Shown: positions 22,986 through 36,391, counted from the stretch's first letter. The stretch is 64,000 bases of DNA from Warburgia ugandensis (GCA_035236585.1 CP141134.1:21692414-21756413); one strand, 5' to 3'. Numbers and translations are program-made. Notes: a model not told the origin generated them from the sequence alone.

Positions 22986-25900
22986 CTTAGCAATTTTATT
23001 TAAAATAATAACAATGCTTTAACTCTACTAGTAAGTGGCAGGCCTTTCCATTGACCAAGCGATAGAAGTTTTATAAATTGTATGATAAGCCCAAAAATCA
23101 TCGTTAAGTCTCATAGACTAGTCTTTCCTACTTGGATTGACTATCTTCTTTAGAATGCACTTAATCTCCCTATTGGATACCTCTACTTGGCCACTAGTCT
23201 AAGGATGGTGCAGGTTAGCTATCCTATGGTTGATACCATACTTTTCAATTAAATTCTCAAACACTTTATTACAAAAGTGTTTTCCCCCATCACTTACTAT
23301 GGCCCTTGGAGTACTAATGCAAAAATATTTTCTTTTGAAAACTTGATCACAACCTTGTGATCATTTGTTTTGAAAGGTATAGGCTCCAACCACTTGGACA
23401 CATTTCACTCCTACTAGGATGTAAAGATTCCCAAAATAATTGAGAAAGGGTCTCATTAAATCTGTGCCCTAAACATTAAATGGTTTTAGAATAAGGATTG
23501 GCTTTAAGGGCATCATATGTATCCTTCCTAGACTTCCAAATTGTTGGCACGTCACACATACTGAGCAATAACCATGTGCATCCTTAAAAATGGTGGGCCA
23601 ATAAAAACCACACTACAAGATTTTCATAGCTATCTTTCTCGAGCTAAAATGGCCCCCACATGCATGATCATGAAAAAAGGAGTGGATTAGATTGTGTTCA
23701 CTATCTGGTATGCATCTCCTAATCACCTGGTCAAAACAATATTTGAATAAGTATGGGTTGTCCCAAGTAAAATATCTAGCCTCGGTAAAAAATCTTTTTT
23801 TATCTTGTTTAGTCCAATGATACAACATTTGTCTTGTAACAAGATAATTAACAATATCTTCATACCAAGGCTATTGGGAAATATGCAATAACTGTTCATC
23901 TAGGAAGGATTCTGTTATAGGCACTTGATCGCTAGTGTGCTCCACCACTTATCTAGATAAGTGATCTGCTAACATTTTTAAAAACTTTCTTGTCCCAAAT
24001 TTCTCAATCAAACTCTTGTACCAATAGTATCCAACTAATCAACCTAGGTTTCACATCCTTTTTAGAAAGGCAGTACTTTAAAGCCACATGATCTGAGTAC
24101 ACTATAATGCTAAACCCTAACAAGTAAGATTTAAACTTATTCAAAGTAAATACAATAGCTAACAACTCTTTCTTAGTGGTTGAATAATTGAGTTGTGCAT
24201 CATTTAATGTTTTATTAGCATAATATATCACATGGGAAAGTTTATCGATACACTACCCCAAAATAGCTCCAATGGCATAATTCGATGCGTCACACATAAT
24301 CTCAAATGGTTCACTCCAATTAGGTTGTCAGATAATGTGTGCAAAGGTCAACTCAAGGTTGAGTCTCTTAAATGTGTTCTTGCAATCCTTGTCAAAGTCA
24401 AAGATGGCCTCCTTATAAGTAAATTACAAAGGAGCTAGGCAATTTTTCAAAAATCGTTGATGAATCATCTATAAAAGCTAGTGTGTCCTATAAAGGAGTG
24501 GATTTCTTTTATCATCCTTGCTAGAGGAAGGTTGGCTATCAAATCCACTTTTTCCTTATTGACTTCTATCTCATTATGTGATATTATGTGGCCTAAAACT
24601 ATCCCACTCTGTATGATAAAATGACACTTTTCTCAGTTTAACGTAAGATTCTTTTCTTAACACCTTACAAGAACTAACTTTAAGTGGTGTAGGCACTCAT
24701 TGAAAGAAGACCCGAATACTAAGAAGTCATTCATGAATACCTCAAGAAACCTTTCTACCATATCAAAGAAAATTCTTAATATACACCTTTAAAATGTAGT
24801 AGGAGAATTACAACCCAAAGGCATATGTCGGTAAGTGAAGGTTCCAAAAAGGTAGGTGAAGGTGGTCTTCTCCTGATCCTCAGATGACATAAGAATTTGG
24901 GTGTAACCAGAGTATCCATCAAAAAAATAGTAATAACTATGCCTATCTAGCCTAGCTAGAAGGGTAGAGGAAAGTGATCTTTCTTCGTGACAGTGTTCAA
25001 CTTTCAGTAGTCAATGCAAAATCTTCACCTCGTGGTCATGCGGGTGGGTACTAACTCATTTTCCTCATTTTTTACTATTGTGATCCTAGGTTTTTTGCGT
25101 ACAACCTGAACAGGGCTAACAAAAGTGCTATCAGAGATAGGATATATGACACCAACATCTAAAAGCTTTAGGACTTCATCTCTAACCACGTCCTTCATGT
25201 GGGGTTTTGATCATCTTTGGGTTTCCCTAGAAGGTTTTGGATTTTCTTCTAAGTGTATCATATGCATGCATATGGTTGGACTAATTCCTTTTATGTCTGT
25301 TATGGTCCATCTTAGAGAAGTCATCTTATGTTCCTTAAAAACATTAAGAGGTTTTCCTTCCTATTCATTGTTTAGACTTATGCTATTATCACAGGTCAGG
25401 TTTCATCTTATCCTAAGTACAATTATTTGATATTGTCAGGCAAGAGTTTTAGGGCTAGAGAAGGTGGTTGTTCTATAGAGGGTATGGGAATATACTCTGA
25501 AGGAGGGAGTGGTTCCATATAAGGGCCAACTTATAGGTATCCATAATTGGAGCAGCCTCCAAAAGGTTATTTACCTCCTCAATAGACTTGTCTATATCAA
25601 GATCTCCATTAGGTGGGCCAAGGAGCTGGTGATGAAATCCAATCCTTATCTTATAAGGGTTCTTATGGGGCCCTTATTAGCATTAATTCCATCCCACCAT
25701 AATGTTGTAAAAATGCAATGCAAAATAAAAGCAAACTAATGCCTACCTATATGCTACTTAACAAAGGATCAGGCACCTTAACAAATTGGACACAATAACC
25801 ATTCAGCCTATGCTTTTGTTATACCCAAGCTCAGTCTAACCTTTTTTAAATAGTTGCACAACTAATGCAACAATCATCAATGTATGATCCTAATCCATAT

Positions 25901-26384
25901 GAATTATACTACTATCCAAATGCAAAATTGTACTAATTGTAATTTATCCTAGGAAATTAAAATTTGGGTGAGGACTGCTTACAGTGAGAGGTCCCTTGAT
26001 GATCAAGCGTGGGTCACCTTACTCCACACTTGCCCTATATTATTATAACTCATTTAAAAATTGATTAATAGAGAAATTAAAATTACAAATGGGCCTCACT
26101 ACAATTTCTCTCAAATCCTAATCGAGGAAAGCAATGAAAACCCTAATCTAAGATGATGAAGTCATCGCCCACAAGATTTCCATCACTCCTTTGCTGATTT
26201 TTCTTGCATAAGAATCAAAGAAATATGGTTAATATGAGGAAAATAACAAAAAATGCAAAAAGTATGTAAAGATTATGCACAAATTATATTCTAATGCACC
26301 CTAAACCTAGACTAGAGAAAAATAATCTAAGGTGTGGAATACTACACAAAATGTTGCGACTCCCCGGCAACGAGGCCAAAAACT
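22986..26384 (-). mobile_element. Athila-type Ty3/gypsy fossil, internal region, minus strand
   Basis: Minus-strand parts, from high to low coordinates: leader (about 25740-26360), reverse transcriptase (about 25300-24440), RNase H (about 24330-24000, with [20 protein letters not shown]) and integrase (about 23840-23050, with HACGGHFSSRK). No gag was recognised. No 3' LTR in the matching orientation follows; sequence passes directly into a plus-strand LTR1 piece. Broken in many places. Confidence 0.8.
26361..26378 (-). mobile_element. Primer-binding site (tRNA-Asp type)
   Basis: On the minus strand TGGCCTCGTTGCCGGGGA differs at two positions from the common TGGCGCCGTTGCCGGGGA. It sits six bases inside the LTR end ACAACA. 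This is the best-preserved primer site in the window and anchors the Athila assignment. Confidence 0.85.
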
Positions 26385-28358
26385 TGTTGTGTATTTTAAG
26401 TTAAGCTCGCAAGCGCACGAATCATTTGTAATGTAGCACATCAGTGAGGTTGATCTCACAAGGAGTTGAGTGAATGTGATGCTAGTGGTCTTTACTATAA
26501 ACTATCTAACCTAGCCAAAATTCAAGAGATATTTAACCTAATCTAAAATTGAAAATTAACACAAGAAATGAGAAATTATACTAAAATTAGAAACATGCTA
26601 AAATTAAAAATTTCCTAAAATATGCACTATGGAAAAATAAACTTTCCTATATTGAAAACTTTCTAATTTGATGACCTTCCTAAACTAAAGACTTTCATAG
26701 CGTGAATTTTTTATAAAATGCAATTTTATCAACTTTCTTAAACTAACTTTCCTAAGTATGAAATTAACAACTAATCTAAGAAAACATGTTCTAACAAACT
26801 ACTTTCCTAATCATGCAACTTCTAAATAAAGTAAGTAAACTTATGGGAAAGGAAACTTTACCAACTACAATCTAAGCAATAACATGCAAACAAACTAATC
26901 AAAGTCAATACTACTAATTACTTTTCCTAATGTAAATGAGTGCAACTTAGATTTCAATCCTCCAAGTCATTCAAAGTTATGCACACCACTTATGGCTAGC
27001 ATGCATGATTCCATCATGATTTGACAATTTTTTTCCATATATGATTCAATGAGAAATAGACTAATGAACAATCAACTATCATGAATCATTAAATTATTCA
27101 ACCTTTAATCTTTTCGAAACCATGCACTCCACTTTTGGATTGGATGCATGGTTTCTTAAGACCTTCAATTGAATTGTTTGATGATTTCATCACAAAGTAG
27201 TACTAATTCAAGATATCCTCAACATATAACAAGTAGGAAATAAGCATGCTCATTCATCAACCAAGTAATAATTCATTAATCATCAAAGTTTGCACACAAT
27301 TGAATACATGAATAGTTGTTGTCCACTTTTGATGAAAAATCACCACTCTTTCTTCCAACTTAAACCTAAAAGCAAAGACTAACAATGATTCCTATTTAAC
27401 AAGCTTAAAATGCAAGGAAAACTCTTATGGCATATAGGCAACAACCAATGAAAAGTAAAGAAAACAAAGCTAGAATTCAATAGAAACTAAAAGAGAACCA
27501 AAGGACAATGAAAGGTAAGGAAAAAACTATATTCAAGATGACTTCCCTTCGTTGTCACTTCAAGGGAAAACCAACATTGAAAATAAGGAAAGACAAAGTA
27601 AGTCAAAGCAAAAGCTAGTATTAAAAGCAGTAAGATCAAACAACAAGGAAAGTAAGATGAACCAACTTTGAATGAAGAATCTAATACCCTAAAACCAGGC
27701 ATGGAATAACTTGAAGAGATGCCTCACACCTTAGGAAAAGAAGTAGCAGCACCTAAGCAAAAAAATCCAAAGCAAAAGGGAGAGAATGGGAAGCTAAGAA
27801 GAGGACATCTCTTCCCCAATGGAGGAGGCATCTTTTTTCCTTAGAGAATAGGTCTCCTCCTTAGGTTATGTGCTGGGATTTTTTAATTATTTTCCTATTT
27901 TTTCTAAGGTACTCTAATAACAAGGTGTGGTGGGAATGAAAACAACTCACTTTGGATGGTTAAGATGGTAGGTATCTAGGGTTTTCCAAAGAGGAAAGTG
28001 GGTGATAAGGTGGTTGCCTTTGGAGGTCGAATAGGTGGGAGACGCCACCTTTTTAGAAATGGGTGTCTCCTCCTTCAAAAATCATTGGAGGCTCCTAGAT
28101 AGTAGGAAGGTGGGTGAGGTGATAACGTAGAAAAGAGATGGGAAGAACAAAACAAGGTGGGAAGAAAGTGGTGTGTAGGAAAAACTTAGGAAAGTGAGGT
28201 GAGATGGAAATTTTTTATTGGTGAAGTGATTTCCTAATAACTTGGGATTGATCGGGTGGTTAGAATGAGAGTTTAGGAAGGTGGAAGAGTTATGAAATGG
28301 TAGAACGCTTGAATGGAAAGTCAAATTCATGGTGGTATTTAGTGGTAGGTGGAAAGTG

Positions 28359-28396
<38 letters not shown>

Positions 28397-29194
28397 TGGG
28401 AAAAAGTGGGGAAAACATCAAAATTGGAAGGCTTTCATCCTATTGGTCCATATGCCAACTTATCCTAATAAGATTTCTCTTAATTATCTTCAAAATATAC
28501 CTTTGTCTTATGGATAATTCTCTTGATTTTTCTCCAATCCTAGCCTTTTGTTTAACTTAGCTTAATGGCTTTGATGGTCAACTTTGATGGCTCCATTAGC
28601 TAGGCTTCATGGTTGGCTTAGATGACTCTCTTAGCTTGGCTTCATGCCTCCATCCCTTGGTTTGAGTGGCTTGGATTTCATAACTTGTCACCTTCTCCCA
28701 TGGCTTATATGGCTAAGCTGGCTTACTCATAACCCATGCAAAGGTGGTGAAAGCACATGGCTTACTTCATGGGCCCACTTTGGCCACCTTTAGCTCATTT
28801 AATCACATCCATTGATGGTCCACAAGATGATCTTGACTTTTGTTTTCATGTTGAATTGATGATTTGAGGCTTTGACATGATCTTTTGATCATGATCTTCA
28901 ATTTCATCTTGATTTATCTCAGCCTTCATATCATCATCTATCTTCCTACATAACTAAAATTCTAATTAAATCCTAAAAAAAGGATTAATCACAGACTTAC
29001 CTTAGATTAGCCTTTGAATCTACAAAAAAAAAAAATTTACTTCATTAGGTAAAAAATGCTTGTGTTACTACTTCATTAGGTAAAAAATACATGTGTTGCG
29101 AATTTTGGTCTAAAAGCCCTAATTTACCCCTTTAAGTTATAACACGTGGGTGCTAACTGGGTGATTTTTATGGCAAATTAAACACTTATCAACA
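26385..29194 (-). mobile_element. 5' LTR of the minus-strand fossil, family LTR1 (2810 bp)
   Basis: It runs from TGTTGATAAGTGTTTAATTT (minus strand, 29194 down) to TACACAACA at 26385, next to the primer site. This is the only LTR1 copy with both ends visible and uninterrupted, and it serves as reference for the family. It contains a poly-A/T run of 33 bases at 28361-28393. Confidence 0.8.
28361..28393. repeat. Poly(A) run of 33 bases
   Basis: A pure adenine run inside the LTR; the matching position in other LTR1 copies (about 4638 and 4750) has only a few adenines, so this is an expansion specific to this copy. Confidence 0.95.
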
Positions 29195-29865
29195 CACAAC
29201 CAGTGCTGAATGAGTAGAAGGAAATTCCTATCATCCTTTAATGTCCGTATTTGGCTATGTTCAAAGCCTTAATAAACTATAAAAATGGTGGTATGAAGCT
29301 TTTATTTGGCAACATGACACTAGAGTTAAACATCGCTGATATCCATAAGTAACTAGGAGAAATCTCTGATGACTTACATTGTGTCAATATGATAAATTCA
29401 GTGGTGCAAGATCAATTTCTTTCATCTTTCTTATCATACCCACTTGAGGCCTGTTTGGCCCACTTTAATGAGTTTAATGAGAATGCATTAATAGAATAAG
29501 TTAATACCCTCTTTGATTTTGTACCTTATATGGATACAAAAAGATGGAAACCTCATTTCGAGGAACTTCCACTGAGTCCACTCCCCCTCCATCATTAGTA
29601 GAACCTCCTACATTTGACTTGAAATTTCTACCATCAAATTTAAAATATGCCTATTTAGGAGAAAAAAGAGACTTTTTCTAATAATTTCCTCCCAATTAGA
29701 AACATCCTAGGAGGAAGAGTTAATAGACACTTTAAAGGAATACAAAGGTGCTATAAGATGGACCATTGTTGATATAAAGGGTATTTAACTCTTTAATCTA
29801 TACCCATACAATAAATCTAGAGGATGTTATTAAACCATATCATCAATTGCAAAGAAGGTTAAATT
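29195..29865 (+). mobile_element. Athila-type pol fragment, plus strand
   Basis: From about 29228 it follows the linker between protease and reverse transcriptase of the element at 10500 (compare about 12670-13290): a YPLEACLAHFNEF block, a LPSNLKYAYLG block, and the start of RT (DIKGI, QRRLN). It is cut off on the left by the LTR at 26385-29194 and on the right by LTR2. A short broken fossil. Confidence 0.75.
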
Positions 29866-31709
29866 GTAGTATGAGTTGAGTTTTTCGCAAGTGGACAAGC
29901 TATTGTAGTGTAGCGTGTACAAGTATGGGTCAATCCCATAGAGACTCATTTTAAGAATTTGGAGTTTTAATAAAATTTAATTATTCAAAAATTAAAATTA
30001 AACAAATTTTTTTAATACAAAGTGCAATCAAACTTCAGATATGATTAATCAATGAAAATTACAAAAATCCAATTCAAAAAGACAGCAATTTAACTAAAGA
30101 AACATGAAAAATACACTTCCCTAGACTAATTATTGTCTAATTCTTTAGATCTAGTCACATAAACTTTGATCACTATTCATCAATCTCTTCTTGGTGCTTC
30201 TAATTGATGATCCACCGAATGGATTAGGCAGATTCCAAAAAATCTAAGAGATATAGGCTAGATAAGAGTTTTAGATTTAATGGCTTATATCTGATTTTTT
30301 ATTCTCAGATTGAAGATTGGGAATGATAAATATGCTAGGAAGTGTCCTAAGAATAAGATCTAAAGCTGAATTGAAATTTTGATATGAAATAGTTGAAGAA
30401 ATAAAGAGATCTCTTCTTTTTTTTAAACATAACCATTGATGAGGTAAAGCTTTAATCAAACAAGATTAGGATTAGATTGTTCCTAGAATTAACTGAGAAC
30501 AAGTAGAACTGGATAACACAAAACATTGATAAAGAAAATTACAAAATAGACTAAATGACAAAATAGGGATTCAAATGAGATTTTAACTTTTATTGCTAAG
30601 GGCAATTCTAGAATTTTTCTAAAATTTTGGTTTTAAACGAAGAAATACAGAGAGAGCCTGACGAAAGGAAGAAGACGGTGATGGAGGAGGAGAAGGGAAG
30701 AGGAGGAGGCAGAAGAAGTGGAGGAAAGAAAAGGAAACCAGTGTCGGGTTTCTATATCTAGGACGGCCGGTGACAGAGAATGCGTCGGAGGAGTTGGGAA
30801 TTGGGAGTGAACTTGGGGAAAGTGCTTGGCAGAGGAATTCCAGTTTGACTAGTGAAGTGGTCACCTGGGCTAGAGAAGAAAGGCTTGGCTAGGCTGTCTG
30901 GTTTTAACAAACAGGGAAAACACAGGGTTTGTGCTTGGTTGGGAGGTGCCGATGCCGTGGAGTTTGGAAACGTGGTGGACTGGGATGGGGTAGACAACCT
31001 AGGGAGTGAGACCCTTGTATGATCTTTCACTTCACATCATAATGGGAGTAATTTAGGCTTGCATGAGATTGGTGGTGAAATACATGGAATCATCCTCAAA
31101 AACTTGGGATTCTGGTTCTTCAATTGATAAAATTCATCCTTGACCAATCCAAATTGTCCATTTACATTTACGCTTAATTGGCCGCATAAATTGTTGATCA
31201 ACTTTATCTCCCCACTTGAATCTTAATATAAAACCTACAAAACATAGAAAAATCCTTATTAGTGTTATTTTACAAATGGTTTTAACCTTTGGATAGTGAT
31301 CTAACCCTATAAAAATACCAAATAATAGTTTGGTACAAATACATCATATAAGTGTAGAAATGATTAATCTAATGTAATAGAACAATACAAAATTTGAGAT
31401 TTTTAGATAAAATATTCAAAAGTTGACCAAAACTTATTTTTGGATTCTTCCAATCCTTAAGCTTTGACGTTTAGCCTTGCATAATGGACGATTTATGTAG
31501 TATGCCTAAAGAACTGACCATGGTTGATTCTCTTCTTCTCCACTTCTTGTAGAATATTTTCCTAAGCTTGTCTCTGGCCCAAGGAACAGTAGGAACAACC
31601 TCTATAATGAGGCATTTTTAGCTTTATATAAATGAGCTACCTTCACAATTTATGAGAAAGTTTGGATGAAAGGCAAGAAACTCTCCCTTTAGTGAATACT
31701 TGGATATCA

Positions 31710-31743
31710 AGCATTCTTAACTCTCTCTCTCTCTCTCTCTCTC
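31710..31743. repeat. (CT)n microsatellite
   Basis: About 17 CT units within the minus-strand LTR2 region. Confidence 0.9.
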
Positions 31744-31928
31744 CTCTTCTAAAAATGGCCCATATATAGCAAGCCTTCATAAAAATATGCAAAAAGGTTC
31801 CAAATTAGGATTTTTTTACTTAGTCAAACAAGAATCAAACTTTCTATTTTGATTAGGAAAGTATTTCCCTTTACAAAAATGAGTGATTAGCTTAGGGAAA
31901 TAATAGGAAATTTGTTCATTTAGGAAGA

Positions 31929-32054
31929 TTTCTATTTTGAAAAGGTTTCAATTAGGAAAGTAGTGATGAGAAGGTTTATATTTTGAAAAGGTTTAAATTA
32001 GGAAAGTAATGATAAGAATGTTTCTATTTTGAAAAGGTTTCAATTAGGAAAGTG
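31929..32054 (-). repeat. Three tandem 46 bp units
   Basis: TTTTGAAAAGGTTT recurs at about 31935, 31981 and 32027, exactly 46 bases apart, each followed by MAATTAGGAAAGT. The units lie upstream of the LTR2 leader on the minus strand, where promoter repeats would be expected. Confidence 0.85.
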
Positions 32055-32341
32055 GAGGACATTTTTATATGGAAAGTCTCTTTGCCAGATCTCCATCATC
32101 TGCATGACCATCCTATGAACCTCTTGATTTGCATAGTTAGATCTAGATCCAATAGCTAAGATTAATCCTTAGTAAAACACATAAATGAGTCATTTTAACG
32201 CCAAAACTCAAACATCTAATTTCTAAATGAGCTAATTATAATTTCTAACAAAGCAAACTTCTTAACATGCTATCCTAATCACAAAATAAAGCCTAGCTGT
32301 ATAAATCATTAAATGAACTATATTCATCACATGGGGAGCTC

Positions 32342-32445
<104 letters not shown>

Positions 32446-33130
32446 CTTGCACATGGGAAAGAAAAGGGAAAGACGATCACCTCTTGAACAAAATCTCTAA
32501 CTCTCATAAACTTAGAAAACTCTTTGTACATATCTCACTATAGGTTTCTCTCTCTCTCTTTTTGAGCAAGGTTGGTGGTACTAATAGATGCAGAGGAATC
32601 TTAGTTGGTTAGGAGTTAGGGATAGTTGGGATAATGGGTGACATGTGGAGTAGAAAAAGGGGTAGTTAAGGAAGAGATGGAAAAATGTGGGAGCTGAGGA
32701 GAGGAGTTAAATGAGAGAGAAAGAGAAGGAGAGATAGACATGAGCTCAATAAGAGAGAGAAGTGAGTAGAGAGGGTTATAGGAAAGCGAGGGAGAAAATA
32801 GGAGAAACATGTGAGGGGAGAGGGAGGGAGAGAGAGATGGAACTTTACTCAAATATGGATCCCATTCTCTTTACTACTCAACTTAAGAAACAACATTTAA
32901 AAAGATGGGGTGACCTCTTATGTGAAGTAGTTTACCCGAACTCTTAAGTTAAGCAGGTAATACATAGCCGATTTATATTAACCTGAATGTATCTCTACAA
33001 TTTAGACGTCTAGATCATCTAATGGTTGATCACAATAATTAGATGATAAGATATATGATCAAGAATGCAATTGTGTATTTAATTGACCACTAGGACGGTC
33101 CGTAACAATCAAAATTTGGGTTTCTCCTAA

Positions 33131-34132
33131 GTTAGTTATGTTTATGTAGAGACAAAGTTGAGAACCATTGTAAGTGGCTCCTTACAATTCATCGTAATAA
33201 TTAGAGTAATTATGGCACACTTAGGTTAAACATCTTCAATAATGGTATCCGTGACCGTGAGTGGCCAAACAAGAATGTTAAATCAGCTCAAATCCACGTG
33301 GGCCATCGGTAGAACTTGTACCCTGAAGTAAAACAATTAAAAGACTAAAAAAATCACTTAGGGATCATAGTACAAATGCAGTCACATTTTAGAAGCATGG
33401 CCCACATGCAGGTGCTTTACTAAAATAAACACTTGGCATCATAGTACAAATGTACAACCCACAACAAGGGTGGAGTCTGAATATCTTGTTTCATACTCGG
33501 CCAAAGCATCTTTCGTCATTAGTAATCAAGCGTAAGAAGTGAATTCCGACCCACCTTCCCTTGGGGAAAACAGCCAGAATTAAGCTCCTGATTCCTCGAG
33601 TTCAATTCATTACTTTAAGAAATTAATTCCAAGTGCACAACAGCTTCCTAGATAATCTCGGTTAATTGCATTTCAGAAATCGAAAAATCCCTGGATCACA
33701 CGTTGTTAGTTTCAATTGAACTGGATAAAGCCCAGCCAAAGACCTCTACTACCAAACGAAAATCAAGCATGTATTGGCTATTTTTCAAGGCCATTACTTC
33801 CAGAAAATGCCAAGCAATGACCTCCTGCCAAAAAGGTGGGCGTCAGCATAAACACAATAGTGTAGATGTTTCCTGTGCAACCCTTTAATTCACCACTCCT
33901 ACATGTGCAAATTCTTCTACAGATCAACCTTCCCCTCTTCACATATAGCCCGTCCTTTCTAGTACACCAAAAAATACTAGAAACGAGGCATCCAAAGACC
34001 AAAAACAAACACATCTTTTTACAGTTAGAAACACGACCGTATTCTCACACAATGCAGATAAAAAGGCTCTGAAAAAGGGTAACCTGAAGAAATCCTAATT
34101 GTCAAATTTTCCAAATACATGTATGTATACTT
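33131..34132. other. Downstream flank and probable 3' UTR of CORYNE
   Basis: The first few hundred bases below the CORYNE stop (down to about 33850) probably hold the 3' UTR. No second gene is visible. A short direct repeat, ATCATAGTACAAATG, occurs near 33364 and 33438. The rest is non-repetitive sequence with no function I can assign. Confidence 0.35.
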
Positions 34133-36391
34133 TCAAAAGCTATGCAGCTGGGTGAGCATGGGAACAAGCTCGTCGCTTGAAGGTCGATCAGCAGGCAGAT
34201 CTGACAGGCAAACAACAGCAATTCTCACAGCCATCAGCATCTCTTCTTCCTCAACTTCTTCACCTAGAATGCCCTTATCCAACCCTTCACGAGCCTCCCC
34301 TGCTTGCTGCAAATGTTTCAGCCAACGAACCAAGCTACCACCACCAACTTCCCCGAAAAAGGGATCCAAAGGGTCTTTCCCTGTGAGGAGAACACCCAAA
34401 ATCACCCCAAAACTGAAGATGTCACTTTTATCAGTATACCTGCCAAAACGAGCGTAAATTTGCTGAACTTTAGGACAAAAAAGAAATAAAAAGAGGGAGG
34501 CAAAATAAACTGAGAGACTTATGTCTTTAATCATTCCCAGTTGTTTGTTTCTACCGATTAATTGCATCTAACTTATGGGCTATTAGAAACATATTATAGT
34601 TGATTACATCAAGGGATTGATGATGAAGTAAAATTGCACAAAACTTAATAAATATATGTGACAAACTTCAACCATAGGCCTAACCATAAACAGTGTTAGT
34701 GGCACATCATATGACCAATCTCAATTGCCTGACATCCACCAGACAACCAGAACTCAATTGGCAGTTATTGAAGTCCTTTATACAAAATTCAGTTGTGAAT
34801 CTGCACCTTTTAGGCAACAACTCCAGCAACTAACAGTTAAAACAAGATTTAAGAGACAAAACAGAGTCTTCCACCACTCAGTCCAAGTGAATTGCGGTCA
34901 TCAATTACCACCTTAAAATGGATATCAGCTTACTAATACTCTGACGAACATGGTTCCACTATATATTCTCTATTCCATTATTGACGATTTACAATACAAA
35001 TTCCTCCAATCAATGAAATTCAGTTCTGGTCAAAAAATTCATATTAAGATTAGCAAGGGGAATGCCTCAGTGGATGGCACCTAGACAAAAAATGCATAGG
35101 ATTAATATACTATGCCCATTAACTTATTGCAACGACCACTTGAAAGAAGGGATGGAATAAACAGAAACATGAGTATATGTAATCTGACATATTGAGTAGT
35201 TTGATTTCTATTGATCCAGGCATCTCCGCTGCTGTTTACTGGAAGCCTTTTACAGTTTCTTCAGAACACAATCCATGACAGTAGAACCCATTTGCATTTG
35301 TACTATGATGACTGTGTCTAACACCAGGCAATGAACAGAAAATAGACATTGGAATAAAGATCATCTTGCTGCTAATATCTATTGCTCAAATTTCATCAAT
35401 AAATCAAAAGATTCAAAACCAAATATACTTGTTATGAAGCATTCACTACAGTTATCTTCAATATCATCAGACAATAAACAGAAACACTTAAATCCTCAAA
35501 ACAAGAATACCTGCAACTCTGAAAGCACTCCGGCGCAATATAACATGAAGCTGCTCTTCCTGTATTCAGCATGAGCTTAGCCAACCCACAATCTCCCAAT
35601 CTCGGCTCAAACTCCTCATCCAACATAACATTTGCAGGCTTCAAATTGTAGTGCACAATTCGTGGGTTGCACCCAAAATGAAGATACCTGAGCCCCTTTA
35701 TTGCTCCAACTGCAATCCGATGCCGAATTTCCCACCCAAGCTGCAAGTGGCTAGCCCTAACCCTCTGCATTGCGTCTTCAAGGCTACCAGTAGGAACATA
35801 ATCATAGACCAGAGAGAACCGATCAGATTCACAAACATAAGCCCGAAGGCTCATCAGATTCCTATGGCTCAACCGAGCCAGCATTTCCAGCTCTTGCTGT
35901 ATCCGTCTCTTTGAGGATTTGCTCTGAGCCTCCTGAGAACTATACTCTAAGGGTTCAAGCCTCTTGACAGCAATGAGAAGCCCATTATCAAGAACAGCCC
36001 TATAATATTTCCCGTTCAGACTTGATCCAAGCAATTGGGCTTCATTTGAAACTGCAACTTGGAGAGTCCTGGGGACAATTTTAGGGGAGAAGACAACAGC
36101 ACCTTTGAGAATTGGGGTTCGGTTCATGTACTGAACAAATAGTCGAATGAAGCAAGCGAAAAAAATCGCACAAACAAACCCGGTCAAAGATCCGAAGAGG
36201 ATGCCAAGGATAATTCCTTGAAGGCGGTTCCTGAATTGGGGGCCTCGGCGTGGAGGTGTTGATTGTGTGTAAATATGATCATAATTATCTGAGGTTTCTA
36301 GGCAATCTAGAGACTGGAAATGGGATGATAGGCTGAGGAAGAGGAATAGAAGCAAACTGGAGGTTTTTCTATTCATTCCGGGGCTTCTCAT
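34133..36391 (-). CDS. CRN: CORYNE-like membrane pseudokinase, two exons, apparently intact
   Basis: Exon 1 is 36391-35511 and exon 2 is 34439-34133 with the stop; joined they encode 395 residues, against about 400 in Arabidopsis CRN. Residues 1 to about 28 look like a signal peptide, followed by a short extracellular stretch without leucine-rich repeats, a membrane segment at about 59-87, the juxtamembrane motif TPILKGAVVFSPK, and a kinase-like domain. The VAIK-type lysine is Lys143. The catalytic HRD is HYN (247-249) and DFG is DCG (267-269), as in known CRN proteins, so it is expected to be a pseudokinase. APE is at 286-288. The C-terminus DRPSSDELVPMLTQLHSF is close to Arabidopsis CRN. 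In that species CRN pairs with CLAVATA2 at the plasma membrane and relays CLE peptide signals that limit shoot stem cells; the same role here is inference. The first Met is chosen; a second at residue 6 would also leave the signal peptide. Confidence 0.95.
34440..35510 (-). other. CORYNE intron, 1071 bp
   Basis: The donor reads TTGCAG|GTATTC on the minus strand and the acceptor TTTTGGCAG|GTATAC, so it is a GT-AG intron that splits an arginine codon (AG|G). Splicing gives QSCRYTDKSDIFSFG, which matches the family across the junction. Unspliced, the exon 1 frame runs on for 26 more codons and stops. The interior is AT-rich and I recognise no repeat in it. Confidence 0.9.
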
